A stretch of 64,000 nt of DNA from CAYMPW01 sp964392725 (GCA_964392725.1 CAYMPW010000005.1:4466-68465), one strand, 5' to 3'. Counted from the first letter of the stretch, positions 1 to 9,075 are shown. Numbers and translations: made by a program. Notes: generated by a model from the sequence alone, not told the origin.

Positions 1-563
1 ATTCTATGAGAATTATCACTAATCGTTCCACAGGAATCATGGCCGTCGCATTGGTAATGCGTGCGTTCGAGCGTGGAGCGGAAGTGGACTTTTGGATGGG
101 TGGTTGCAATACACCTCTTCCCGATTATATCCCAACACGTCGTTTTGCAACAGTTGCAGAATTGATTAAAATGTCTGATGGAATCAATCATGATGTTGTA
201 ATCGTGCCTGCTGCATTAGCAGACTTCTCACCCGAAGAAACATATGAGGGTAAAATTCCAAGTGATATGTCTTGCGATATTCACTTTAATCCTGTTCCAA
301 AGCTTCTTCCGATTATTCGCGGTAAGTGTGACAAAGTAATTGGATTCAAGGCCGAATCCGGTCTTTCATCAGATGGACTTGTTGAAAAAGCAAGAAGTCG
401 CATGGATGAGTATGGAATTAGTGCGGTCGTAGCAAACGATATCGATGTATCTGGAAAATCATCTACATCTGCGATATTGGTATCTTCTGAAGATGCCGTA
501 CCTCTTGTGGGATCAAAAATGGACGTTTCCAATAAAATACTGGATTTCGCGGCTAAATTATGA
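1..563 (+). CDS. coaBC: CoaBC, C-terminal part (phosphopantothenate-cysteine ligase domain), 5' end outside window
   Basis: The CoaB domain joins phosphopantothenate to cysteine using CTP; in CoaBC it is fused to a decarboxylase, giving 4'-phosphopantetheine for coenzyme A. The frame is open to the window edge. The ITNRSTG motif normally sits well inside the domain, so the Met at base 6 is internal and the gene begins upstream. AALADFSP followed by EGK, the IGFKAES stretch and VVAND match conserved CoaB blocks. The stop overlaps the next start by four bases (ATGA), placing it in an operon with pantoate kinase, another CoA enzyme. Whether the missing part includes the decarboxylase cannot be seen. 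Confidence 0.9.
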   Translation, partial: SMRIITNRSTGIMAVALVMRAFERGAEVDFWMGGCNTPLPDYIPTRRFATVAELIKMSDGINHDVVIVPAALADFSPEETYEGKIPSDMSCDIHFNPVPKLLPIIRGKCDKVIGFKAESGLSSDGLVEKARSRMDEYGISAVVANDIDVSGKSSTSAILVSSEDAVPLVGSKMDVSNKILDFAAKL

Positions 564-1420
564 TTTCAGCATATTGTCCGGGACACATAACGTGTTTTTT
601 CCAACCATCGTTATCCGATAAACCAGAGAAATCCGGATCCCGTGGAGCGGGAATAAAGATTTCGGCAGGAACCGAAGTTTCAATGGAATTCAGAGACGAT
701 GGAAATTTTATCGCTACGATGGATGGAAAACCCGCAGACGTGCCTGTTACAAGGCGTACGGCAGAGATTCTTGCTCCTGGACAGGGAATGGATGTAATCA
801 TAACAAACTACCTTCCTGTAGGTCAGGGATTCGGCACCAGTGCTTCCGGATCCATAGCATTGGCAATGTGTATATGTGAAAAATTAAACATTCCAAAAGA
901 AAAAGGATATTTTGCGGCACACGTGGCAGAAGTGGAACGTGGAGGAGGATTGGGAGATGTAGATGCAATAATGCAAAACGGGCATCAGCCCGTTAGGGTA
1001 GAACCTGGTTTGTATCCAATTGGAAAAACAATCGATACGGGCATTGTTTTTTCCAGTCTTTCATTAGCTGTTTTTTCCGGTCCCTTGAATACAGGAAGCG
1101 TACTCAAAAATCCACAAATCATGGAAAGTGTTTCTTCTACAGGAAAAGATGTTGTCAACAAGTATTTAGAGGATCCCACCGAGGAAAAATTGTTTGAACT
1201 TTCCAATATTTTTTCACGATCCGCAGGATTGGAAACAGACCAAATATCCAATGCAATTTTAAAGTTAAAAGAAAAGGGATTTCATGCAGGGATGTGTATG
1301 CTGGGTCATAGTATTTTTACTGATGCTCCCGAAGATATTCTCAAAGCATCTGTACCTGATGCGGAAATTTATTCCTGCAGTTCATACGGGGATTCCGCAA
1401 AGATCATTCGTAGAGCGTAA
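560..1420 (+). CDS. Pantoate kinase (archaeal, GHMP family)
   Basis: Phosphorylates pantoate to 4-phosphopantoate, the archaeal route to coenzyme A in which phosphorylation precedes condensation with beta-alanine. The N-terminus has the family pattern APGHITCFF-like (YCPGHITCFF), and a GHMP ATP-binding loop follows at about residues 88-98 (PVGQGFGTSASG). The 286-residue length fits the family. Its ATG overlaps the coaBC stop, so the two are cotranscribed and probably translationally coupled. The last 17 bases overlap the convergent DUF357 gene. Confidence 0.9.
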   Translation: MISAYCPGHITCFFQPSLSDKPEKSGSRGAGIKISAGTEVSMEFRDDGNFIATMDGKPADVPVTRRTAEILAPGQGMDVIITNYLPVGQGFGTSASGSIALAMCICEKLNIPKEKGYFAAHVAEVERGGGLGDVDAIMQNGHQPVRVEPGLYPIGKTIDTGIVFSSLSLAVFSGPLNTGSVLKNPQIMESVSSTGKDVVNKYLEDPTEEKLFELSNIFSRSAGLETDQISNAILKLKEKGFHAGMCMLGHSIFTDAPEDILKASVPDAEIYSCSSYGDSAKIIRRA

Positions 1421-1697
1421 ACAATTGATCGTCGCCGTCGCAATCAAACAATCCGATTCTAGCACCGCAATCAATCCATCCATGTGAATAATTCACGGCA
1501 GCAAAAGCGGTTACGAGGTCTCCAGTTTCTCTAAAATGTTTGGCATCGCTGTAGTATGCATTTGCCATTTCAAGGAAACTGTCTGCAAGTTTTCTGTTGT
1601 ATGATCTTTCAGGTGCCGCAATCTTGATTTTTGCTAAAGCACGTGCCGTGATATCCAAATATCTGTCTATTTTTTCGTCGGTTACAACATTCTGCAT
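1404..1697 (-). CDS. DUF357-family small helical protein
   Basis: A 97-residue acidic, helix-rich protein resembling the archaeal DUF357 family, which is of unknown function. It has no membrane segment and no catalytic motif that I recognise. A tryptophan/cysteine patch (SHGWIDCGARIGLF) lies near residue 75. It converges on pantoate kinase and overlaps its 3' end by 17 bases, so the two transcripts share antisense sequence. Its 5' side faces the prs promoter region. The family call is from recall of the sequence pattern. Confidence 0.75.
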   Translation of the reverse strand: MQNVVTDEKIDRYLDITARALAKIKIAAPERSYNRKLADSFLEMANAYYSDAKHFRETGDLVTAFAAVNYSHGWIDCGARIGLFDCDGDDQLFTLYE

Positions 1698-1797
1698 TTT
1701 CGCACCAATCCGATGATGCGATACCCCAATATAGGTTTAACCGCTCGCGCCCGCGCTTGCGTTAAGGTTAAAGTAGGGGAACGATTATCGAAATACC
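1698..1797. promoter_or_regulatory. Divergent promoter region between the DUF357 gene and prs, with a CG-rich patch
   Basis: A 100-base gap. Bases 1742-1761 are an alternating C/G patch in an otherwise AT-rich gap. A weak TATA-like TTAAAG at 1768-1773 lies about 28 bases before the prs ATG, and no Shine-Dalgarno sequence precedes that ATG, so prs may be leaderless. The CG patch recurs in other promoters of this window. Confidence 0.4.
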
Positions 1798-2655
1798 ATG
1801 ATAGTAGTTGGCGGTTCTTCCTCCAGATTTTTAGCGAACGATTTGGCGACAGCTTTGAAATGCGAATGTGTTCAGGCTGCCTCCACAAGATTCCCCGACG
1901 GAGAATGTTACACACGTATCGATGCTGAAACTTTGGACGATGATGTGATTATTGTTCAGAACACTTACCCAGATGAAAATATGGTCGAGATGTTTTTGAT
2001 TCAGGATGCGGTTAGAAGAATGGGTGCAAAGAAAATAACCTTGGTTATCCCCTATTTTGGATATGCTAGACAGGATCGTATTTTCAAACCCGGTGAGCCC
2101 GAATCCGCAAAAGTCATGGCTAAACACTTGGCAATGGAATGTGACCGCGTAATTACTGTTGACATTCACAAAGAAACCGTACTCAATCATTTTGGCTGTC
2201 CTTCTAAAGATGTGAAAGCTGCAGAAGCTATCGCCGAGTACTTCAAAAACAAAAACATTGATTTGGTTTTGGCACCTGACATAGGAGCCGCAGACCGTGC
2301 AAAGGATGTTGGAACCAGAATGGGCGTAGATTACGACCACTTGGAAAAAGTCAGACTTTCAGGCGTAGATGTTAAAATTGCACCCGCTAAAATGGACTGC
2401 AACGGTAAAAACGTCCTTATCGTCGACGATATCATTGCAACCGGCGGAACAATTATTGCAGCAACCGAACAGCTTAAAGAAGCAGGTGCAGCAAGCGTTA
2501 CCGTAGCATGCACTCACGGTGTATTCGTAAACAATGCAATCGAAAGATTGACCGGCAGCAACCTTGACGGTGTTCTTTGCTGTAACACATTGGAAAACAA
2601 AGTTTCCCACATTTCCGTTGCCAACGTATTGGCAAAAGCAATTCTTGAGTGGTGA
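1798..2655 (+). CDS. prs: Ribose-phosphate pyrophosphokinase
   Basis: Makes PRPP from ribose 5-phosphate and ATP, supplying purine, pyrimidine, NAD and histidine synthesis. The PRPP-binding motif VLIVDDIIATGGT is at about residues 206-218, and the catalytic flexible-loop region and an HKE motif (DIHKE) near residue 122 are present. At 285 residues it is the short archaeal type. It starts at ATG 1798 with no ribosome binding site. Its stop lies inside the GGTGA that serves proS, so the two genes form an operon. PRPP made here feeds the purSLQ and nadC products encoded nearby. Confidence 0.95.
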   Translation: MIVVGGSSSRFLANDLATALKCECVQAASTRFPDGECYTRIDAETLDDDVIIVQNTYPDENMVEMFLIQDAVRRMGAKKITLVIPYFGYARQDRIFKPGEPESAKVMAKHLAMECDRVITVDIHKETVLNHFGCPSKDVKAAEAIAEYFKNKNIDLVLAPDIGAADRAKDVGTRMGVDYDHLEKVRLSGVDVKIAPAKMDCNGKNVLIVDDIIATGGTIIAATEQLKEAGAASVTVACTHGVFVNNAIERLTGSNLDGVLCCNTLENKVSHISVANVLAKAILEW

Positions 2656-2660
2656 ATTCA

Positions 2661-4058
2661 ATGGAAAAAGATGAGAACTTCGGAGATTGGTACAACGAAA
2701 TCGTTGAAAAAGCGAATTTATCCGACAAAAGATATCCAATCAAAGGAATGAATGTCTGGACAGCCTACGGCTGGAAAATCATGAGATTTATTGACACATA
2801 CATTCGTCAGGAATTGGATGCAACAGATCACGATGAAGTTTGTTTCCCTCTTTTAATTCCGGAAACCGAATTCAAAAAAGAGAAAGACCACATCAAAGGA
2901 TTCGATTCGGAAGTTTATTGGGTTACCCACGCAGGACTCAACGAACTCGATGTCAGATTGGTTGTTAGACCTACAAGCGAAACAGCAATGTATCCAATGT
3001 TTGCACTTTGGGTAAGATCCCATCAAGACCTTCCTTTGAAAGTGTATCAACTTGTCAACACATTCCGTTACGAGACAAAACAGACACGTTCTTTCATACG
3101 TGTTCGTGAAATTCACTTCTTTGAATCACACACATGTCACGAATCCGAAGAAGACGCACAGAAACAGGTCGAAGAAGATTTCGTAATTCTCGAAAAGATT
3201 GCAGAAAAACTCTGTCTTCCTTATTCACTTCTTGTTCGTACCGAGTGGGACAAGTTCCCCGGAGCGCACTACACTGTTGGAATCGACACAACAATGCCCA
3301 ATGGTAGAACATTACAGATAGGTTCGATTCACCACTACAGAACAAACTTCTCGGTTCCGTACGAAATCACATTTGAAGATGATGATGGACAGCACAAACA
3401 TGTACATCAGACCACATTCGGTATGAGTGAACGTTTGCTCGGTGCAGTCATCGGAGTTCATGGAGACGATAAAGGATTGGTTATGCCTCCCGCAATCGCT
3501 CCTTTCCAGGTAGTTCTTATTCCTATTCTTTCCAAGAACAATACGGAAGAGGTTATGGAAGCCTGTAAAAACATTACAAAAGTTCTTGCAGACAGCGGAA
3601 TCCGCATAAAACTCGATGACAGGGACGACAGACCCGGAAGTAAATTCTACGACTGGGAAATTAAAGGTGTTCCACTCCGTCTCGAAGTTGGCGGAAGAGA
3701 TATCGAAAACAATGTCGTATCTTTTGCAAGGCGTGATAGTGGAGAGAAAGGTACAATTTCACTCGATAACCTTGCCGATGGAGTCAAACTTGTTTTGAAC
3801 GTAATTGCTGAAGACATGTATGCCAAAGCAAAATCCATTCAACAAGGGGCAATTCAGGAAATCGAATCTCTCGATGATATTCCTGAGAAAGTACTCAGAC
3901 TCGGATGGTGCGGTTGCGAAGAATGCGGACACATAATCGAAGATAAATTCGATCTCAAATTGCTCGGAACTCCATACACACCCGAAAATTACTCCGGAAA
4001 ATGTGTTGTATGCGGCAAACCCGCAGATAAACCCGCTTACGTCGCTCGTTCGATGTAA
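2661..4058 (+). CDS. proS: Prolyl-tRNA synthetase (archaeal type)
   Basis: Charges tRNA-Pro with proline. This is a 465-residue class II synthetase. Class II motif 2 is visible around FRYETKQTRSFIRVREIHFFE, and RPTSETAMYP precedes it. The C-terminal domain carries cysteines in C-x-C-x2-C and C-x2-C arrangement (WCGCEECG, CVVCG), as in archaeal and eukaryotic-type ProRS. The ATG at 2661 is chosen over the in-frame GTG at 2649 because GGTGA at 2651-2655 is correctly spaced for 2661 and the GTG would overlap prs. A hairpin terminator follows at 4075. Confidence 0.95.
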   Translation: MEKDENFGDWYNEIVEKANLSDKRYPIKGMNVWTAYGWKIMRFIDTYIRQELDATDHDEVCFPLLIPETEFKKEKDHIKGFDSEVYWVTHAGLNELDVRLVVRPTSETAMYPMFALWVRSHQDLPLKVYQLVNTFRYETKQTRSFIRVREIHFFESHTCHESEEDAQKQVEEDFVILEKIAEKLCLPYSLLVRTEWDKFPGAHYTVGIDTTMPNGRTLQIGSIHHYRTNFSVPYEITFEDDDGQHKHVHQTTFGMSERLLGAVIGVHGDDKGLVMPPAIAPFQVVLIPILSKNNTEEVMEACKNITKVLADSGIRIKLDDRDDRPGSKFYDWEIKGVPLRLEVGGRDIENNVVSFARRDSGEKGTISLDNLADGVKLVLNVIAEDMYAKAKSIQQGAIQEIESLDDIPEKVLRLGWCGCEECGHIIEDKFDLKLLGTPYTPENYSGKCVVCGKPADKPAYVARSM

Positions 4059-4074
4059 TTTTTAAAAACTATAC

Positions 4075-4099
4075 TTCCCGGCCACAGTTTGGCCGGGAA
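4075..4099 (+). terminator. Hairpin terminator after proS
   Basis: A nine-base-pair stem TTCCCGGCC/GGCCGGGAA with a seven-base loop, followed by AACTTTT. It lies 16 bases after the proS stop and about 30 bases before trmI. Confidence 0.6.
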
Positions 4100-4131
4100 A
4101 ACTTTTAACGTATCCCTGATATCCTACAGGT

Positions 4132-4899
4132 ATGACCTTCGAAGAAAACGAGATAATATATCTTGTAGATACAACCGGAAAAAGACATTGGCTCAAAGTG
4201 GCCGACGGAATGTTGAAAATTTCATCTTTGGGCACTGTAGATGGTTCCCGTTTCCGTGATTTGGATGACGGTTCAAAAATTTCTATCGTAGGTCGCGAAT
4301 ATTCCGTGTTCCGTCCTGGAACTTTGGAGCTTATGGAATCTCTTGAGAGAGGCGCTCAAATCATCACACCAAAGGATGCAGCAACTATAATTTTGAATTG
4401 TGGTGTTGTAGCTGGCACATCTGTAATTGAAGTAGGTGCAGGCTCCGGAGGCCTTACAACTGCATTGCTTTCTGCAGTAGCACCTCTCGGAAAGGTTCAC
4501 ACCGTAGAACTCAAGGATGAAAATGCTCAGCGTGCTCTGAAAAACGTAAGGCGTACAGGTTTGGATAAATATTGGTCGTACACAATCGGCGATGCAAAAG
4601 ATGTAGAATTCGAAGCAACTGCCGACGTTCTTACAATGGATATGCCCGATCCTTGGCTTGCACTGGATAATATTTTACCTCATCTTCGTCCCGGAGGCCA
4701 CATTTGCGCATACGTTCCCAACATGAATCAAGCAGAATCCATAGTTAATGCGCTTCGTGAACGTGGATTTGCGGAAGTTTATGCCTTGGAAAACATGCAA
4801 CGCGGTTTAGAGGTTCATCCTGGCGGAGTTCGCCCATCTTTTGAGATGTTGGGCCATACAGGATATCTGATATTCGGAAGAAAAGTCGCAGTCTTATAA
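4132..4899 (+). CDS. trmI: tRNA (adenine-N1)-methyltransferase TrmI family
   Basis: Transfers a methyl group from SAM to adenine N1 in the T-loop of tRNA (position 58, also 57 in archaea); the active enzyme is a homotetramer. An N-terminal beta domain (about 1-85) is followed by a Rossmann methyltransferase domain with SAM motif VIEVGAGSGGLT near residues 99-110. MDMPDPW at about 165 matches the family's catalytic D-x-P-x-P-W block. Length is 255 residues. A TTTTAA box at 4103-4109 lies about 26 bases before the ATG, suggesting a leaderless message. It stands alone between a terminator and the purS promoter. Confidence 0.9.
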   Translation: MTFEENEIIYLVDTTGKRHWLKVADGMLKISSLGTVDGSRFRDLDDGSKISIVGREYSVFRPGTLELMESLERGAQIITPKDAATIILNCGVVAGTSVIEVGAGSGGLTTALLSAVAPLGKVHTVELKDENAQRALKNVRRTGLDKYWSYTIGDAKDVEFEATADVLTMDMPDPWLALDNILPHLRPGGHICAYVPNMNQAESIVNALRERGFAEVYALENMQRGLEVHPGGVRPSFEMLGHTGYLIFGRKVAVL

Positions 4900-4927
4900 T
4901 TATAAAATTGCGGGTCTTCCGCAATGC

Positions 4928-4957
4928 TTTAATTATTCGCGCGTTTATACATCAGGT
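4928..4957 (+). promoter_or_regulatory. purSLQ promoter with CGCGCG patch
   Basis: TTTAATTA at 4928-4935 is centred about 26 bases before the purS ATG, as expected for a leaderless archaeal promoter. CGCGCG at 4938-4943 follows it, then a second TTTATAC at 4944-4950 that is too close to the ATG to drive it. Confidence 0.5.
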
Positions 4958-5197
4958 ATGGTAGTAGCAGAGATCAGAATTGAACTCAAAAAAGGTGTCG
5001 CAGACCCTGAAGGAAAAAACACAATGAAAACATTGGATTCCCTCGGATTCCACGATGTTGTCAATGTAAAATCCATCAAAGTTTTCGAAATTGAATTCGA
5101 TATGGACGAAGATCAGGCACGTGTTGCTGCAGATGAAGCTTGCAAAAGACTTCTTGCAAACCCTGTGATTCAGAACTACACTATTTTGGTGAGATGA
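4958..5197 (+). CDS. purS: PurS subunit of FGAM synthase
   Basis: Small subunit of phosphoribosylformylglycinamidine synthase, the fourth step of purine synthesis. It bridges PurL and PurQ and helps channel ammonia. The 79-residue size and the pattern of a KKGVADPEGK block near the start, then a LGF-DVVNVKSIK block, are typical. It heads the operon purS-purL-purQ; only four bases separate its stop from the purL ATG. TGA at 5195-5197 is followed in frame by TAG. The message is probably leaderless. Confidence 0.95.
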   Translation: MVVAEIRIELKKGVADPEGKNTMKTLDSLGFHDVVNVKSIKVFEIEFDMDEDQARVAADEACKRLLANPVIQNYTILVR

Positions 5198-5201
5198 TAG
5201 C

Positions 5202-7538
5202 ATGTCTGCAGACAGGCTGATGAAACAACGTGATGTTCCATACACGCTTCTCGATATCAATATCGCAGATGCAACCGATGAGGAGCTTAAATTCCTTTCA
5301 AAAGATATGGGACTTAACCTTTCTCTTGACGAAATGCATGTTGTAAAAGATTATTTCGAGAAAGAAGGCAGAACACCTACCGATGTAGAACTTCAGTCTC
5401 TTGGACAGGCATGGAGTGAACATTGCTGCTACAAAAGTTCAAAACCAATTCTGAAAGAATTCGTATTCTCTATCGATCGCTCCGATATCCTCTCCAGGGG
5501 AGATGCGGGAGTTATGGTATTTGATGACGAATACGGATATGCACTCAGAATCGAAAGTCACAATCACCCTTCTGCTATCGAACCTTATGGAGGAGCTGCA
5601 ACCGGAATCGGAGGAATTCTCAGAGATGTTGTATGTATGGGTGCACAGCCCATCGGACTTGCAGATCCTTTATGCTTCGGACCTCTTGATTATGATGGAG
5701 AACTTCCACCTGGTATCAAACACCCCCGCTATCTTGCAAACGGTGTTGTAAGTGGAATCAGAGATTATGGAAACCGTGTTGGAATACCAACAATCACAGG
5801 CGGTATGTTCTTTGATGAAAAATACGCGGGTAACTGCCTTGTAAATGTTGCAGCACTCGGTATTGTCAAAAGAAAAGATCTCGCATTAAACTATGCAGGC
5901 GGTCCCGGAGAAGTTATGATTCTTCTCGGAGGCCGTACGGGCCGTGACGGTATTCACGGAGTTACATTCGCATCCGCAGATTTGACAGAAACCTCCGATG
6001 AAGATTCAAGGGGTGCTGTTCAGCTCGGAGATCCAATTACAAAAGAACCTCTCATGCACGCATGTTTCGAGGTTAATGCTCAACACCTGATTACAGGAAT
6101 GAAAGATTTGGGCGGAGGGGGACTCAGTTGCGTTGTTGGAGAAATGGCTCTTGACGCAGGTTGCGGAGCCGATGTAGATTTGGAAAAAGTACCACTTAAA
6201 GAAGATGGTCTCGCACCCTGGGAAATTTGGGTGTCTGAATCTCAGGAACGTATGATGGTTACCGCAAAGCCCGAAAATGTACCTCGTATTTTAGAAATTT
6301 TCGATATGTGGGATGTTCTTGCAACACCTATCGCAGTAACAACCGATATGCCTCGCACACGTTTGTTCTGGAAAGGAACCGAAATTTTCGATATGGATTT
6401 GGAATTCCTTACAGGAGGTCCCGTATACAACAGGCCTTATGTGATTCCCGAAGTATCTTCATACGAAAAACAGGTCATGCCAACACTTCCATCTCACACA
6501 GAAGTAATTCTTGCAATGCTTTCTGATCCAAATGTTGCATCAAAAGAATGGGCAATCAGGCAGTACGATCACGAAGTCCGTGCAGGTACAGCAATCCATC
6601 CTATGGTTGGTAAAATGAATAAGACCGGTCCTGGTGACGCATCTGTTCTTTTGCCTGTTCCTGGAAGTTTGAGAGGATTGGCAGCAGCAATCGGATGTAA
6701 CCCCTGGTTCACAGAAGCTGACCCCTACAGAGGCGGAAAAGCATCTATCGATGAAACATTCCGTAACATTATCGCAGTGGGAGCAAGCCCTAACGCATTA
6801 ACAGATTGTCTCAACTTCGGAAACCCTGAAAACCCTGAAAGACTCGGAGAATTCAGAGAAGCTGTAAGAGGAATCGGAGAATTGGCATCTGCTTTAAGGA
6901 TCCCGATTCCCTCTGGAAATGTAAGTTTATACAATGAAGCACCCGGTGGAAAGTTCATTCTCCCAACACCTATGATTCTCGGATGCGGAATCATTGATGA
7001 TGTCCGCAAGGCAATCACGGCAGATTTCAAGGAAGAAGGAAACAAAATTTACATCGTAGGAAGCACCAAAGACGAAATGGGAGCTTCACTCTTATTCCGT
7101 AAATTCGGAGGAGAACAGGGAGCTGTTCCCGACACTGATGCGGATAATCTCAACACCTTGTGCAACAGGATGCTTGAAGCAACCAATGCAGCAACAATAC
7201 GCAGTTGCCACGATTGTTCCGACGGTGGAATGATTATTGCTGTTGCAGAAATGTGTATTTCCGGAGACATCGGAGCAAAACTTGATGTTTCATCGATGGA
7301 AGACATCGGAAACACAAAGAGATTCTACTCTGAAAGCAACACTCGTTGGATTGCAGAAGTCCGTCCTGAAAACGAAGAGATGTTTATCAACTATCTTGGA
7401 GACAGGGCAGTATGCATCGGAACAACAGGCGGAGATTCACTTTCGGTTCTTGGTACAGATATCGAAATTCCTGTTCCTGAACTTAGAAAAGCCTGGAATG
7501 ATCCTATTTGGAACATTATGGGAGGCGATGTACAATGA
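5202..7538 (+). CDS. purL: PurL subunit of FGAM synthase
   Basis: Catalytic subunit that converts formylglycinamide ribotide to the amidine with ATP and ammonia delivered from PurQ. It is 778 residues, somewhat longer than the roughly 740 of bacterial small PurL. SLGQAWSEHCCYKSSK (near residue 70) and ESHNHPSAIEPYGGAATGIGG (near 125) are signature nucleotide-binding blocks, and the second AIRS-like half carries the SCHDCSDGG block. It overlaps the purQ start by four bases. With PurS and PurQ it should form the cytosolic complex. Confidence 0.96.
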   Translation: MSADRLMKQRDVPYTLLDINIADATDEELKFLSKDMGLNLSLDEMHVVKDYFEKEGRTPTDVELQSLGQAWSEHCCYKSSKPILKEFVFSIDRSDILSRGDAGVMVFDDEYGYALRIESHNHPSAIEPYGGAATGIGGILRDVVCMGAQPIGLADPLCFGPLDYDGELPPGIKHPRYLANGVVSGIRDYGNRVGIPTITGGMFFDEKYAGNCLVNVAALGIVKRKDLALNYAGGPGEVMILLGGRTGRDGIHGVTFASADLTETSDEDSRGAVQLGDPITKEPLMHACFEVNAQHLITGMKDLGGGGLSCVVGEMALDAGCGADVDLEKVPLKEDGLAPWEIWVSESQERMMVTAKPENVPRILEIFDMWDVLATPIAVTTDMPRTRLFWKGTEIFDMDLEFLTGGPVYNRPYVIPEVSSYEKQVMPTLPSHTEVILAMLSDPNVASKEWAIRQYDHEVRAGTAIHPMVGKMNKTGPGDASVLLPVPGSLRGLAAAIGCNPWFTEADPYRGGKASIDETFRNIIAVGASPNALTDCLNFGNPENPERLGEFREAVRGIGELASALRIPIPSGNVSLYNEAPGGKFILPTPMILGCGIIDDVRKAITADFKEEGNKIYIVGSTKDEMGASLLFRKFGGEQGAVPDTDADNLNTLCNRMLEATNAATIRSCHDCSDGGMIIAVAEMCISGDIGAKLDVSSMEDIGNTKRFYSESNTRWIAEVRPENEEMFINYLGDRAVCIGTTGGDSLSVLGTDIEIPVPELRKAWNDPIWNIMGGDVQ

Positions 7539-8356
7539 ATGCAGAAGACATTAAAGTATGCGTACTGAGAATTGAAGGTACAAACTGTGAAGATGAAATG
7601 GCTGAAGCTTTCAATATGGTTGGGGCAACAGCAGAAAAAGTTCATTTGAAACAGCTCGCTAACCAGTCTCCCGCAGACATGCGTCGCAATCTGGAAGATT
7701 ATGATATTCTTGCATTACCTGGCGGTTTCTCTTCAGGAGATTATGTCCGTGCAGGTGCTATTTTTGCAGCAAGGATGTTATCCACAATCGGTCACGATTT
7801 GAAATACTTCGTTGAATCCGAAAAACCTGTTTTGGGAGTTTGTAACGGATTCCAAGTATTGGTTGAATTGGGACTCCTTCCAAATCTTGTTCCTGAAAAA
7901 ATGGGACAGCCCACAGCAGCACTGTACAACAATGATTCTGGAAGATTTGAGTGTAGGCCCACTCTCTTAAGAAATGAGAGCAGACGTAACTGTGTGTTCA
8001 CAACAGACATTCCTAAGAAAGAAGTTCTCATGTTCCCTTCAGCACACGGTGAAGGAAAATTAATGAGTTTAGATCCAGATTTCGTTTGGAACCTTGAAGA
8101 CAATGATCAGATTGTGTTCAGATATGTTTCACCCGAAGGTGAAGATTCAGACACACCTTATCCTTGGAATCCAAACGGCTCTCCTTCAGATATTGCAGGT
8201 GTTTGTAATACGGCTGGAAATGTCCTTGGACTTATGCCACATCCTGAACGTGCCATGACCAGGTTCACTCACCCCGATTGGACTCGTGGTTATGAAACCG
8301 AAGATGGTGACGGAAAAGCGATTTTCACATCAGTTATTCATGAGCTTGTAAAGTAA
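7535..8356 (+). CDS. purQ: PurQ glutaminase subunit of FGAM synthase
   Basis: Class I glutamine amidotransferase that releases ammonia from glutamine for PurL. The nucleophile is Cys103 in GVCNGFQVL; the His/Glu pair is in the MPHPERAM block near the C-terminus. ATG 7535 is chosen because it overlaps the purL stop (ATGA) and has GGAGG at 7521-7525; the longer frame from 7508 lacks such support. Length is 273 residues, slightly longer than bacterial PurQ. It is the last gene of the operon, and the convergent ribK ends three bases beyond its stop. Confidence 0.95.
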   Translation: MNAEDIKVCVLRIEGTNCEDEMAEAFNMVGATAEKVHLKQLANQSPADMRRNLEDYDILALPGGFSSGDYVRAGAIFAARMLSTIGHDLKYFVESEKPVLGVCNGFQVLVELGLLPNLVPEKMGQPTAALYNNDSGRFECRPTLLRNESRRNCVFTTDIPKKEVLMFPSAHGEGKLMSLDPDFVWNLEDNDQIVFRYVSPEGEDSDTPYPWNPNGSPSDIAGVCNTAGNVLGLMPHPERAMTRFTHPDWTRGYETEDGDGKAIFTSVIHELVK

Positions 8357-8358
8357 GC

Positions 8359-9015
8359 TCAGATATCGATACGAATTTCGATTTCGTCTCCGTCATTAAG
8401 ACTCAATGTGCGTCTCAAATGATATTGGCAGATAATCTCTATCGTATCCATGTAGTGGGAACGCTCGGGAACGACAATCGCACAATCAATGTTACGAAGT
8501 TTTGCTTTGTACACGATTACGTTTCCGAAACTTCTTCCTTCGGATGTAAATCCATTGATGTGATGTCCCGCCGTACTTCTTACAACTTCCAGTTTGTTCA
8601 AGTCTTCTTTCTTGATTTTGATATTCAATGTTCCTTCGAAAGGTGTGAATCCCAATTTGGTTAAAAATTGATCCATGTATGGTTTCTGACAGATGTAATA
8701 TCCGCCTTCTCCCATGCCGCTTGCAACGTATCCTGTGAGGTTAATATGATCTGTCAATTCGAACACACGACGATACTCGTTATATTCGTGTTTAAGTTCG
8801 TCTATACCCTTCTGTGTAAGCTTAATGCGTTGTTTACGCGCACCAAGGTCGCGTGTAATATATTTCTCATCAAGAAGTTCTAAGATTCTCTTTGAGGCGG
8901 ATTGTTGACTCATTTCAAGAGCTTCACCGAGTTCTCTAGAAGATACGGCAATAAAATTTTCCATTCCGCCCATTATCGCAATTTTTCTCAGAGCGAATGC
9001 GTATTTTTCATCCAT
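8359..9015 (-). CDS. ribK: CTP-dependent riboflavin kinase with N-terminal winged helix (RbkR type)
   Basis: Makes FMN from riboflavin using CTP, an archaea-specific enzyme. Residues 1-85 form a winged-helix DNA-binding domain (SSRELGEALEMSQQSASKRILELL). Residues 90-218 are the kinase, with GYVASGMGEGGYY and GFTPFEGTLNIKI as family signatures. Such fusions (RbkR) are known to regulate riboflavin genes as well. ATG 9015 is preferred to the TTG at 9021: a minus-strand TTTATA box lies 25 bases upstream, implying a leaderless message. A perfect 14-base palindrome sits between that box and the start, a candidate operator for autoregulation. Confidence 0.92.
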   Translation of the reverse strand: MDEKYAFALRKIAIMGGMENFIAVSSRELGEALEMSQQSASKRILELLDEKYITRDLGARKQRIKLTQKGIDELKHEYNEYRRVFELTDHINLTGYVASGMGEGGYYICQKPYMDQFLTKLGFTPFEGTLNIKIKKEDLNKLEVVRSTAGHHINGFTSEGRSFGNVIVYKAKLRNIDCAIVVPERSHYMDTIEIICQYHLRRTLSLNDGDEIEIRIDI

Positions 9016-9016
9016 T

Positions 9017-9043
9017 ACCAATTAATTGGTTATTAAGTATAAA
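9017..9043 (-). promoter_or_regulatory. ribK promoter with a perfect palindromic operator candidate
   Basis: On the minus strand a TTTATA box (9038-9043) is centred 25 bases from ATG 9015. The perfect palindrome ACCAATTAATTGGT at 9017-9030 fills the space between box and start. A dimeric repressor bound there would block initiation; the HTH of the ribK product is the obvious candidate. The palindrome is seen directly, and its role is inferred. Confidence 0.55.
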
Positions 9044-9075
9044 AATATTAGTTTGATGGTAGCAAAAGAATAAGG

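Noticed and set aside
6..8. ATG at the start of the window as the start of a 185-residue gene
   Set aside because: The codon before it is also open and the ITNRSTG motif right after is internal to CoaB, so this is a truncated coaBC rather than a short gene.
5195..5200. TGA followed in frame by TAG at the end of purS, as a readthrough or pyrrolysine site
   Set aside because: The purL ATG begins two bases later with its own frame, purS is full length at TGA, and nothing beyond it extends the family.
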